DNA of 64,000 bases from Teratosphaeria epicoccoides (Eukaryota; Ascomycota; Dothideomycetes; Mycosphaerellales; Teratosphaeriaceae). Location of the stretch: NCBI GenBank assembly GCA_021401465.1, contig JADDMT010000039.1:230394-294393 (forward strand), in the 5' to 3' direction. Position numbers and translations under genes: made by a program. Positions 49,840 to 60,170 of the stretch are shown here, piece after piece (positions within the stretch are counted from its first letter, which is position 1; each line of letters opens with the position of its first letter). The notes under the pieces were generated by a model. It searched no databases and was not told the origin of the DNA. It saw only the letters and a program-made list of their open reading frames with translations.

Positions 49840-52800
49840 TCAATCTCCAAGCACACTCTCGGCTTCTTCATCCCCTCCATTACTCGTGACGTTCGCCTCA
49901 CGCTGCTCAGCCTCCATCTCCGCCTCAGCAGCCAACTCCTTATCCCTAACGACCTCCTCGTCCTCAATTTCATCGTCCAATTCATCCTCCGCAACAATAG
50001 CATTAGACTTTGCATGGACCTTCTCCACCTTCTTGGCAGGGGCCTTCTTCTTCGACCTGCTCTTCTGTTTCTTCGACATAGCATTTAAGTCAAGGTAATT
50101 CAGCACCTCCTTGAAGTTCTGGCCCAGCCGAGTCTTGTTGCGCTCCAGACGCTTGCGTACGTTCGCCTCATTGGGCAAGACACCGCCGAGGTAGGCATGC
50201 ACGATCTTGCCCGTGAAAGCGCAAAGACTTTGCTCAGCAAGAAGAGCCTTGAGCTGTTTGTTTTGGCGACGTTGTTGCGAGGCTTGGGTCTGCGTCTGAG
50301 TGGGCTCGTCCTCGTCTTCGTCGTCAGACTCCGAATCAGACATGGGATCCTCGTTCATTATATCATCATTATCATCATCATCAACGTCCGCACCGCGTCT
50401 GACCTCCTCCACAAGCCTCTTGTCTGTCAACTGCGCGAATTTCTTCTCGGAGGCAGCAAAGACTTTCATGACAAATTTCTCGAGCTCGTCGTCCAGGGGC
50501 AAGCCCAGCACCGTGAAATTATCAGCAATGCCCGGCTGTGCCTCGATCTGGCCTAGGATGACAGCATTCGTGAACAATTCAAGCAGGCAGCCAGTGACGT
50601 TGACAGAAACATCGTCGGCAGGCTTGCGTTCGTGCAAGACCTCTCGCATATTCCTGTTGACATAGGCGTCCCGGCGCTCAGCGAGAGCTGATAAGTCGTC
50701 CTCAGACACGCCTGTGCTAGATGGTGTGGTTGCGGCAGTGACGATGGACTTCAGCTTCCAGCGGCAGTAGAAAAGCGCTGCAGACGCGGCGCGAGAGGCA
50801 ATCTCGTCTTCCAGCGCAGCATCTTCAGCGTCGAGCATATCACCGTCACTTGGCAAAGCGCGCTTGACAAGCGCAATGATGAAGTCGATAGCCCCTTGAT
50901 AGTCCATCTTGGCGGCCGCTGCAGCGACGTCGGCAGCAATGACGCTGCTATCTTCCAAATGCGGTACCGGATCTGATACGGCAGACAGACGGACAATGCG
51001 AAGAAGATTGTTACTCAAAGCCGTCAGCTCTTCAAAGGTAGACGCGCCACGCACTGGTACTGTCGCCGGGTCTAGGAGCTCCATGAGGTTGCTGATGACA
51101 TCGTCCCAAAGGCTGCTGACCTTTTCCTCGGCCAAATCGCCGAGCTCGCCGTAGGACTTTGCATGCAGAATAGCGTTGCTAGCAGGAGCAAGCACATCGT
51201 CGGTGCCATGAGACATGAATTGCTTCCGGACGTCCTCAAGCAGCGCGACGTACGTATTTGAGTCTTGCCTTAGATGTTTTAATTGCTCAAGGCTGAGGAC
51301 AGCCTCGATCCTCAACACTGCAGCAGCTGTAGCCGGCTCGCTACCGAACTTCTTGAGCAGCTTCGGAATCATGACCACTAGCTGACGTGCAGCCTCTTCC
51401 TGTTCGTCCTCCAAATCTTCTTTCTGCCTCTTCGTGAGCTTGCTCTTGGGCGCCTTGATTCGCTCGTTCACGTCGAGCAGGGCATGCTTGACGCTGGATT
51501 GCAGAACCTCCAGCAAGATAGCTTCTTGACTCTCGTCAAGTCTTGCTTCGTATTTCAGCATTGACAAGGTATCGTTCGACACGGCTTTCGCGCTGCCGGC
51601 GGAGTGATCGAACAGCAGGTAGCCTGCGAGTAATTGCCATTCCTTAACCTCGTCGAGGTGCTCGATGAGGACCTCTGCAGCCCGTGTGAAGCGCGACTCG
51701 CCTTTGACGACATTTAGAGTCAACACACCATCGATTGTGTTGCGCTCAATCTGACTTGGCAAAGTATCATCCTTGTCGTGGAACTCTAGCAACTCGGCGA
51801 GCGTCTTCAGCTTCAGCCACTCAATTCTCGGGATCTCATAATTGCCGGTTGCTGGTCCGCACAACGTCTCCTCAAGGCTTTCTGTGCCGCCCAGATCGTC
51901 GACCTTATCATTGCAGGTGGAGTCAACGTTCTTGGCGAAAAATGGGGCGATCGCTTTGCGGACCTTGGCCTCGGCATCGTATATCAGGCGACCCACGGCG
52001 TCAATGTCATCAGGCTCCAGCAGACTGCTCTCTTCTAGCAAGTCAAGAAGCTCGATCCCAGCGACGCGAACACCTATATCTGCATCGGTGGTGGCGATCT
52101 CCACCATGCGCGCCTTGAATTTTTCTGTAAAGGTCTTCAGTCCGCCTATCCTGTTCTTCTCGCTGTAAGACCGCTGCAGCTGGCGTATGACCTCACCACG
52201 AGTTGCTGCGGACGTGTCGCTAAGCATCCACCCCATGTATCGTAGGTGATTGCCGTCAAAGAACATATCTGGCATGATCATAATCCACTCACCCAGAGCC
52301 TCAATGCAGTCCAAACGAATGCTGGGATTGACATCGCGGTAGCGGTGGACGAACACAACACTGAACCAGTCGTCGATTTGAGGCTCAATAAATTCTTGCT
52401 TCGCCATGCCCTCTCTGGCCTGTGCCTCGATATGCTTTATTCGGCCTTGATTTGGTCTAGTCTTGTGGCGCTCGACTTCTGCAAACCGTTGGCGATCCGC
52501 GGTCGTCTTCGCGTTGTCGCTCGCAAGCTCACAAAGTGCGGTTGTGATACATAGCGACGCCACAGTGGCTGTATGTCTGAAAGACCTGTTGGGTGCCGAA
52601 GACATAGTCGAGATCCAGGTCTGAACGTTCTCCATCAAGACCGGATTTTCATAAAAAGTCCCTTTGACCGCCAACGCCTTGATTAGAGCATTGAAGAAAC
52701 CGGTGATACCCTGCCTGACCGACGCTGCGATCTTGCCTTTCGCGATGAGTGGATAGTCAGTCGGCTCTGTAGCCTGATACTCCGCGCGAATGTCATCCAG

Positions 52801-53379
52801 ACGGCTTGTGACGGCGTCTGGGTCTTCGATGTCATATTCCGTCACGGATACATCGCAGCCAGCGCATTTCAATACGAAGTTGACGACTTCTGCAAGCGCC
52901 TTTGACTCATGTTCTTCGAATCTCTGTATCCAAGACCCGGCTACATTCTCCAATGTCTGGCCGCTTGCGAATATCTCCGCATACAGCCCACCTGCGGCTG
53001 CTGCTTCGGCCGCATTGACAGTCTTGGCCTTCTTTGGGGCAGCGCGCTTTTTCGCGCCACCCGTCGCGTTCCTGTATGGTAGTGACGTGCCATTCACTTT
53101 CGCCTTCTTTGGCGCAGGCTGCTTCTTTGGTGCAGAGCTTTTGGATTTACGCGCTAGCTTCTTGCGTTCGCGTAGCTCCTCCTCAGCTGGCTCGTCGTCC
53201 TCACACTCTGTTTCTGACTCTTCGGAGAGCTCTCCATCCATCTCCTGATCACGGTCTGCATCCAGATCCTCGTCATCATCATTGGTTCGTTTCCGCTTCG
53301 CATTGCTTGGAGGAAAATCGGACGAGTACAGTTCAGGTTGCTTTCGCACGCGCCCTGACGCGCGTTTGTTCGATGACAT
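49840..53379 (-). CDS. SCC3: Cohesin subunit SCC3 (STAG/Psc3-like)
   Basis: A 1179-residue single-exon gene. The acidic/basic N-terminus MSSNKRASGRVRKQPELYS is the usual start for fungal SCC3; the frame extends 35 codons further up (with two more ATGs) but that part is unconserved. The STAG domain lies at about residues 200-310 (FFNALIKALAVKGTFYEN, RHTATVASL) and the stromalin conservative domain at about 330-425 (RYRDVNPSIRLDCIEALGEW, YMGWMLSDTSAATRGEVIRQLQ). The rest is HEAT-like helices, ending in an acidic DDDDNDD tract, a basic KKQKSRSKKKAPAKK patch and a further acidic tail. SCC3 binds the kleisin and DNA and is needed for cohesin loading and sister-chromatid cohesion. Confidence 0.93.
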   Translation of the reverse strand: MSSNKRASGRVRKQPELYSSDFPPSNAKRKRTNDDDEDLDADRDQEMDGELSEESETECEDDEPAEEELRERKKLARKSKSSAPKKQPAPKKAKVNGTSLPYRNATGGAKKRAAPKKAKTVNAAEAAAAGGLYAEIFASGQTLENVAGSWIQRFEEHESKALAEVVNFVLKCAGCDVSVTEYDIEDPDAVTSRLDDIRAEYQATEPTDYPLIAKGKIAASVRQGITGFFNALIKALAVKGTFYENPVLMENVQTWISTMSSAPNRSFRHTATVASLCITTALCELASDNAKTTADRQRFAEVERHKTRPNQGRIKHIEAQAREGMAKQEFIEPQIDDWFSVVFVHRYRDVNPSIRLDCIEALGEWIMIMPDMFFDGNHLRYMGWMLSDTSAATRGEVIRQLQRSYSEKNRIGGLKTFTEKFKARMVEIATTDADIGVRVAGIELLDLLEESSLLEPDDIDAVGRLIYDAEAKVRKAIAPFFAKNVDSTCNDKVDDLGGTESLEETLCGPATGNYEIPRIEWLKLKTLAELLEFHDKDDTLPSQIERNTIDGVLTLNVVKGESRFTRAAEVLIEHLDEVKEWQLLAGYLLFDHSAGSAKAVSNDTLSMLKYEARLDESQEAILLEVLQSSVKHALLDVNERIKAPKSKLTKRQKEDLEDEQEEAARQLVVMIPKLLKKFGSEPATAAAVLRIEAVLSLEQLKHLRQDSNTYVALLEDVRKQFMSHGTDDVLAPASNAILHAKSYGELGDLAEEKVSSLWDDVISNLMELLDPATVPVRGASTFEELTALSNNLLRIVRLSAVSDPVPHLEDSSVIAADVAAAAAKMDYQGAIDFIIALVKRALPSDGDMLDAEDAALEDEIASRAASAALFYCRWKLKSIVTAATTPSSTGVSEDDLSALAERRDAYVNRNMREVLHERKPADDVSVNVTGCLLELFTNAVILGQIEAQPGIADNFTVLGLPLDDELEKFVMKVFAASEKKFAQLTDKRLVEEVRRGADVDDDDNDDIMNEDPMSDSESDDEDEDEPTQTQTQASQQRRQNKQLKALLAEQSLCAFTGKIVHAYLGGVLPNEANVRKRLERNKTRLGQNFKEVLNYLDLNAMSKKQKSRSKKKAPAKKVEKVHAKSNAIVAEDELDDEIEDEEVVRDKELAAEAEMEAEQREANVTSNGGDEEAESVLGD

Positions 53380-54238
53380 GGTCTCGTCCGGTGCAATGGC
53401 TATCGACATCAGCATATCGTCGTTGGTGAAATTCCCATGGGTCAGACAGATGTGATGTGACTTCCGATCGTGGTTGTGCGACAATCTTCATGGAAGGAGT
53501 GTGAGCGACGCGTTATCTCATTATCAATGCGGTTTGTGTTCGTCGCAGTCGCGAGGATGTACGAAACATGAAGCGACCAAGCAGTCCGCGCCGCCGAGGT
53601 GTAGATGAAAGTGAATATCAATGTACGTCGATGTCCAAATGTTGTTACGCGGATTGCCCGCAACGCGAGGCGCGTCCAGGAAAAGTGGGTCTTGCATCGC
53701 ACGGTCCCACTGCTTAGGCTTCCTGGGCACGAGACAATAACGTTTCTCATACCATCAGGCAGTCAGGCAATAACATAATTTCATATTGCCGGGCGATGAT
53801 GGAAAGGTAGCGTCATGACCCGAGACGCTAATGGAGATTCGCCAAGGCACGTCAAGCATCGCCCACCGCTGAGCTTTGCCGCGCCATCCATTCTATTGCA
53901 CATATCTTCATACCAATGCCAGATATATACAAGCTCCCAAGTTCCTAATGATATGAAGCGCGCCGGTATAGCTCTTCAGAAATGGAGAACTACGCCTTCG
54001 CACTCGAGACCGCCCATCCACTCCCCGGTCCCATAAGGATGGATTTTCTCAGTGATAATCTCAGGCCCAAGCAGAAAAGAGGATGCTGAGAGGATGCTGC
54101 CAACGCTCAAGTAACCAATAGCCTGCAGAGGAACAACATCTTGACCAAATCGCTCTCTTAAGCCGCTCCCCTCGTCGACGGCCTAGGAGGCTTGCCGACG
54201 ATGCAAGGACCTAAGGACCAGTCCATGCCTGACATGAT
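53380..54238. other. SCC3 promoter and spacer
   Basis: SCC3 leader on the right side of its start, then unique sequence. CCAGATATATACAAGC near 53921-53936 resembles a plus-strand TATA box, but no convincing gene follows it. Confidence 0.4.
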
Positions 54239-54457
54239 TTACAACCTCTGCACGGTGCAGACGTTGTACTTGCTGGTCCCGTTCTGGAGCGTGCAGACGT
54301 TGTACTTGCTAGTGTCGTTCTGGAGTGTGCAGACGTTGTACTTGCTAGTGTCGTTCTGGAGTGTGCAGACGTTGTACTTGCTGGTCTCGTTCTGGAGCGT
54401 GCAGACGTTGTATGGGCTTTGGTCCTCGAGGACGCAAACGTTGATTTGGACAAACAT
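54239..54457 (-). CDS. Small repeat protein: 12-residue Cys/N-glycosylation repeats (candidate)
   Basis: A 72-residue minus-strand frame beginning MFVQINVCVLEDQSPY and then repeating NVCTLQN[EDG]TSKY four times, ending NVCTVQRL. Each unit carries one cysteine and an N-x-T sequon; the only amino-acid differences between units are at the x of the sequon (E, D, D, G), and the other base differences are silent in this frame. The first segment (NVCVLEDQSPY) looks like an older, diverged unit. This pattern favours coding on the minus strand. Against it: no signal peptide is visible in the frame and no upstream exon could be joined with certainty. The plus strand also has an open frame here (hydrophobic SVQTLYLLVSFW repeats). 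Function unknown. Confidence 0.4.
   Translation of the reverse strand: MFVQINVCVLEDQSPYNVCTLQNETSKYNVCTLQNDTSKYNVCTLQNDTSKYNVCTLQNGTSKYNVCTVQRL
54255..54412 (+). repeat. 36-bp minisatellite, 4.4 copies
   Basis: Units start at 54255, 54291, 54327, 54363 and 54399 (partial) and begin GTGCAGACGTTGTACTTGCT. The four full copies differ at only a few positions, and a length of 36 bp keeps frame on both strands. Confidence 0.97.
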
Positions 54458-55258
54458 TTTTGGGCTGTTTAGTAGTCTTGGAGACCTGACGAAGGGATTA
54501 GTGACTTTGTGTCTGGTGTGTGAAGGTGTCCGGGTATGCTTACTTAAATGAGTGGCTATTAGTTAGAGATTGGTGTAAGTGGATGAGGAGGAAAGAAGAG
54601 TCGGGTTCTAGGGAGCGCGATCTTCGTACTTATGCTTGCTTGAGGCTCGATCGATTTGGTGTCGTTGGAGGTTGACTTCGATGCTTTCGTTGTCTGAGTT
54701 GCTAGTGCTGAGGATAAAGAGCATCATGGAGATGACAAGAACAGGGGATGTGCATTGGCCTGGCCGCAATTTGGGGATCTTAGTATTGTCGTTGGGATTT
54801 TCTGTCGAGGCGACTGGTGAAGGCAGGCTTTGTGGCGACACGCTTAGGATTGTTCTTGCGGGGACAAAGCGCAAGTGAAGTTGAGACCCGTGAACCACTT
54901 GAACATTGCATTGCCAAGCATGTGGTCAGGCCTAGAGATGAGGAGGCTTGCGAGCGCGTTGTGGTGACAGAATGTTGTCGCTGCCGTTTCCTAAAGAGGG
55001 AGGAGCGGGTTATGGGCATACGGCGACGAGATCGCGGCATACCTACCTGCGCCACGCATGACCGTCAGAGCAGCGCGTAGCCACAATTTGACTGGGTCTA
55101 AGAACCTTCCCAATTGCTGAGTATGTGGCTGTAGTCTTGATGAATTGGGATTACAAGGGATGTGCTGATGCCTGTCAACGTCTGCGTGCATACGGGCTTT
55201 TTTAAGTTGCGTCGGTGATCACTGGTGAATAGAAGACACGTCGTCGTTCATCTCGAGC
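54458..55258. other. Spacer between the repeat ORF and DPB11
   Basis: Ser/Thr-rich short frames occur on the minus strand at 54600-54900, and could be upstream exons of the repeat protein, but I cannot support a gene model. Confidence 0.35.
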
Positions 55259-57758
55259 CTACTTCGTCCTATGTCTTCCTCGCACCCTCCCACCTACTCC
55301 ACCACTATGCTCAACACTATCCTTCACGGTTCCGACACTCGCCACCTTCCTGCCCTCACTCTCATCCCTCAGCTTTACCTTCATCCGCTGCTCTATCAAC
55401 AAGCGGTTCTGCTCAGCATCAGCACTATCATACCCAAGCTGCGTGCTTGGCGGTAGGGGCTCATCGGTCTCCGCAGTGCCAAAACCATCAGCAGTGGAGC
55501 CCGATGTAGGAGGATCGTTTAGCTGCAGAGTAGACTCATCCGGTGCAGAGGCTGTGCGGGCGCCGATGCCACTCGCTGAGCGTCCTATTGGTCGATGCTT
55601 GCGTTTCTGTGGCTGCTCAAATGAGCTCTGCTCTGATCGGGAGGACTTCTGCTGCTGTAGGATGAATTTCAAGTCCGCAGTAAGTTCGCGCGGATCACGC
55701 AGTGGTAAGCCTATCGCAGCGTCCTCCTTGTGTTGAGGGATGGAGTTGGGAGCGCTGACCCGTCCATTCTCGGTCGGGGCTGGCTCGATTTCCCTGTTGG
55801 CTTGATCAATCTTGGAATCGGTCTCAGCCGACTTGCGAGGCGAGAGGTTGGGTGACAGCACTTGCAGTGGCTGTGGGTGTTTCGGGGAGCGATAGCCAGG
55901 CTGAGGAGCAGAGGGCACCTGACCGTCGGATGTTATAACCGCTGGCTCATCGTCATCCTCGTGAATGAATAATGGCCTGGATGCTGGACGCCGCGTTGAC
56001 TGGCTGGCATGCAGCGACAACGACGGCGTCAAGCGTTTGGTCCGCGTGTTTGACAGGCGCTTTGGTGCTGCTTCAGCTCTTCTGTCACGAGTCAGTCATC
56101 TCTCCAAAGAACCTTCATCTGGCGAACACTCACGACTTCTCTCCGCCTCGTGATTGGTCACTGTTGTCGCCTGCGATCGAACTGCTGGGGCGCGATTTGC
56201 CAAGACTCTCGTTGCTATTGATTGGTTGTAGCTTCAACCGGAACGCATCGTATGGAAATCGCTTTTTCTGCTTCAAGCACTGCCACAGCCAATCTGCTGT
56301 CACAACCGGAATGTTGTGCTTCGAGGCGTAGAAAGCCTTCTCTTTCTTCACCTGTTCTGATCCACTGACAAGTACAGACGTAGATGGCACAAGGTGCTCA
56401 TCGTATTTAGCACCTATGAGCTTCACCGCCTCGGCTGTCTGCCGCAGGTTGACACCATGTAAGCCGGTGGTAGAGATCGAGATGCCGGTGAACTCAGCAA
56501 TCTTCACGTCCCACAGTGGCTGGCTGAGCACATCGTTGGCAGGCTCAAAGAAATTCTTATGCTGGATACAACGTTCGACCCACCACTCGGTGACTAGCTC
56601 GGTGCACGAAGGCAAGCCAGACTGGTCGATTGAGCCGTGTATCGCTGCGTGCGGAACTAGAAGATACCGTGAGCGGAAAAGGACGTTCTGAGATGCTGCT
56701 TCTAGCGCGGACGCAGAGTCCACAACGCATGCACCGTTAGGTACCAGGAAGTCCTGTAGGCGTCTGGCCTTGTCACGTGGAAATCCTCGTATGAGTATGT
56801 ACCGGCCTGCGAAGAGACCTTCCTGTTGCTCATTCGGCTCCGGTTCGAAAACGTCGGACTGCCGCACGTGTATCTGTGGACGAGATGGGTGCTCATGCTG
56901 CTCACGATCCTCCTTAGTTTCCTGCCACTGATCGGAGTGATTTGGTGCAATAATGGTTTCCCTTGCAGACATGCCTTGCCACATATCCTGGCTCTGACTG
57001 TTCAATCTTGTACTCGCGGTTCGCCGCAGCTTCCTTTGGCTATTTTGCTCCAGACTCGGTGTCTCGGTGTCTCGTAGTCTCTTGCCCAGATTGACCCGTG
57101 GCCTCGTTTCTGTTCTGAAAGCACCAAGTCCCTGTTCTTCATAAGGTGTGGCAGGATCGTACAGCCCCTCGTCCAGCGCCATACCTCTCCTCAAGCTGTC
57201 CCAGAACCAGCGCAAGGACACTACCTGGATGTTCCATTGCTTCGCCGCCTTGTACTTCGCGCCCTCGGGTGCTGCTGCAATGAGATGCGTCACGGCCTTT
57301 GTGAGATCGGCGTCATATTTTGCGCCCTGCTCCTCCCCTAATCTCGATATTGACTCTCGCTGCGCCTGGTCCTGGAAGCCCGTAACACAAATCTTCAGAT
57401 GGTGAAACACGGGCAGCTTGTGTTGCTGCTCCAATGCGACCACATCCACATCCCCACCCAGCATCCATGACTGCCTGACGGCCTCCACCCACTCCTGCCG
57501 GACAACCTTGATATCCGGGCGCTCTTTGGCCACATATCGATATTTCGCCGTTGTGATGCTCCCGACTATCAAGTGCGTGACATCGGAAGTCAAGTCAAGC
57601 TTGTGTTCGGCACCCAGCTCGGAGGCAATCTCGGCAAGATGTGTCTGCAGGATGGTTTCTGTCAAAACGCCTTCTTCGGGTACAGAATGAGGAGAACCTA
57701 CGCGAGCATCTGTTGGCAGCGATGTGCAGCAAAGAATGACTACGAGGCCTGTTAGCAT
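55259..57758 (-). CDS. DPB11: DPB11/Rad4/TopBP1-like replication-checkpoint protein with four BRCT domains
   Basis: Two exons, 57758-56134 and 56081-55259 (815 residues), joined by a 52-nt intron (GTGAGT...GTGACAG) that splits a serine codon. Four BRCT domains in two pairs: about 1-95 (VVILCCTSL, LDLTSDVTHLIVG, VVRQEWVEA), 115-200 (LKICVTGFQD, AVTHLIAA, WFWDSL), 310-400 (FAGRYILIRGFP, VTEWWVERC) and 412-500 (IAEFTGISISTTG, VLVSGSEQVKKEKAFYA, VVTADWLWQCL). The C-terminal ~310 residues are disordered and rich in Ser/Pro/Glu. Dpb11 binds CDK-phosphorylated Sld2/Sld3 to start DNA replication and activates Mec1/ATR in the checkpoint. The start immediately precedes the first BRCT strand and has an in-frame TGA upstream. 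Confidence 0.92.
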
Positions 57759-60170
57759 GTGATGATCAGCAGCGCGACGTTCTCAGTTCTCTCCTGACCT
57801 CCTTGCAATGGCAAACGGTCCACGGCATCTACGGTGAAGATTTATTAGCAAAGCAGTCAGCTTGTGCCAGTAGACACAGGGATATGATATACCATCAGCC
57901 ATTTGGGGTGAGCAGTGTCGCCCAGAAATCAACAGTAATCAACAGTCCCCAAAAGTCGCGTAGTTCGAGACGCGTTTGCCCTCTCCCAAGGTATCTTCCG
58001 AGTCTCGAGCCCTGGCGCGTGCGGGAGCTTCCGAATACCCCACCACTACCTCCCCTGTCATCACTTGCGCCTTTGTCGCAACCAGTGGAATCATTTGGCA
58101 AATGAAACACTGCTTGCCCGCCGTCCTGCAGCGACATAATATCGTTGTGCTGCTGTCGTGGGCTTCTCAGCTGCCTCGCTCGACATGACATGATTCAAGA
58201 AGAGTCGCGAGACCCGCTCGACATGACATGCTTGACGTCGTGACGACTGGCCCATGCGCTTGCACATTACTGTATTCCCCGGCAATGTGGGTCAACGATC
58301 GCGGTGTGGGGGATATAAAGCTTGTATTCCATCACACATCTTTTACTGCCAAGCCACATGCAAGTTGCGACACGCTTGCCCTCAAGCAGCCTTTTCTTGC
58401 GGTCTTGCGGCGATTCGGGCAGGATTCGCCAGCGTGATTCCACCGGAGCCGCCCGCATTGCTCTATTGCCCTTTGGGCCTTCACGCCGCGATAGGACGAC
58501 GTCGGACGACCCAGACAAGCGCTCGCGTGATCTACGGCAGCTGACACTTCCGTATGCCTCGTACACGCGGTCCAGCCAGATTGCCAAGCACTGATGACTC
58601 AGATATCCTGGGAGTGGAATTGCAAATGATCTCTTACATGTACATAGTCTCGAGCTCGGCGCGGAGGGCTCGGCACATTATTATTTAGGGTGTGCAGAGG
58701 CACAGAGGCACAGAGGCTGCAGAGCTGCTGCAGCCTGCCGTTGCTTATGTCCGGCAGGGGCGCACAACTGCCGCCAAGAGAACTTCTCAAAAGCTCAAAG
58801 GTTGGGTGTTGAGGGGTCTGCGCATGCAAAGTCCCGTTGTTCCTGGAGCTGCTCGGGGAAGCCTCTCCTCCCGCAACGGCCGCTGTTTGTCATCACACGT
58901 CCAAGTGGCAGCGGTCCACGGCGGAACGGGTGGCGTGGTGACGGGGGCCTCGCAAAAGCTGCCGAGCAATCCGCTTCGTTCACGAGCACAGAGACAAGAC
59001 CGTTTTGATGAATGACGCAGCTGTCAGCTTGGTCGTCTTGTGTGGACTCATGTCATCGGTAGAACAATGCCGCTCCCGCCTCGCTGTCACGCTGTTGGCT
59101 TCCAATTTCTTGTCGTGGCTCTGACCGGATCTGCGCAAATGCCTTGACCTTCGATCTACCCACATCGCCGTGTCATCGCAGATGACTCCCAAAGTATCCT
59201 TCGAGTCCCAAAGTATCCTTCGACGCTCAAACACAGGCAGAGTCTTGTACCAAGATGCAGACTCGCCAATCTGCAGACGTGGGCGAGTGGAGTCGTCCGC
59301 GGCACTCACAACCGTCCGCTAAACCTTACGGGACCGTCGATCTCTCGTAGATCGTCGAAAGGGAGAGCTTTCGATTGCGTCGTAGCACCAACCTTGTACC
59401 ATAATAATCTCCACGGCAGCAAAACCAGGCGATATCGCTCTGGTTGTCATCTACTGCCAAGTCTGAGGCGAAGAGTGCTGGGGAGGAGAGGTCTGGAAAC
59501 ACGAGGAACCTTGATCCGACGCCAAGTGCTGAGACACCTCTGAGGCTTTGACCTGTTGAAAGACAAGGCAATCAGCCACAGCCGCGTCGTCACCATTCGC
59601 AACGGTCGTTTGGAGTATCTCTCCAGTTCCCCGACTGCCCTGTTGTTTCCACATCTATTCACCTCACACATTTTCGCCGGCATACACCCACTTACTCCAC
59701 ATTCACGGCCCACTGCAGCTCTAGAGCCGGTTTTTGAGACATCCACGCGGTCCGGGAAACTCGTCTGCAACCAGACACGGACCGCAACAGGTGTTCGAAA
59801 CGATCTGTCACATTGGCTGGGAGGTAATTGCAAGGTAAGTTGCACAGGCCCTCCCCTGTCGGACACGGCGCGTCAGTGCTTGTGTGCGCTGTCTATTCGA
59901 TCATGCAATGACGCGGTGTGTGACCGTGGCACCCCTTGTTTTGGGTGCATACCTTGGAACCAAGCGTGAGGTATAGAACAGGCAAGCGGTATCGTGCTGC
60001 CCGGGCACATGAGCAAGGCACAAAAACCTGCATGCTAGTGGCAGTCGATATGATGTATGTATACAGACATACGTCGACCAGCCTCCGCCCGAGTACAATA
60101 TCCTTGAGCCACTGCGGAGGGAAAGGGCGACGCCTGAGCATCGCCCGCGCTGGCACAGCAGAACTTCAAC
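57759..60170. other. Intergenic 2.4 kb, upstream of the arrestin gene
   Basis: No supported gene. Contains short direct repeats (CTCGACATGACATG twice at about 58180-58230) and the 19-bp tandem repeat at 59187. The right end should hold the promoter and a long leader of the arrestin gene. Confidence 0.5.
59187..59224 (+). repeat. 19-bp tandem duplication
   Basis: Two adjacent copies of TCCCAAAGTATCCTTCGA plus one base (G in the first, C in the second). Confidence 0.95.

Noticed and set aside
53380..53484. 35-codon N-terminal extension of SCC3
   Set aside because: The usual fungal N-terminus begins at the later ATG (53379) and the extension is not conserved-looking.
54192..54551. Plus-strand frame of the minisatellite (hydrophobic SVQTLYLLVSFW units)
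   Set aside because: Replacement differences do not follow any pattern on this strand, whereas on the minus strand they fall only on the x of a sequon; kept only as the alternative.
58180..58230. CTCGACATGACATG direct repeat
   Set aside because: Only two short copies with unrelated flanks; not enough to call an element.
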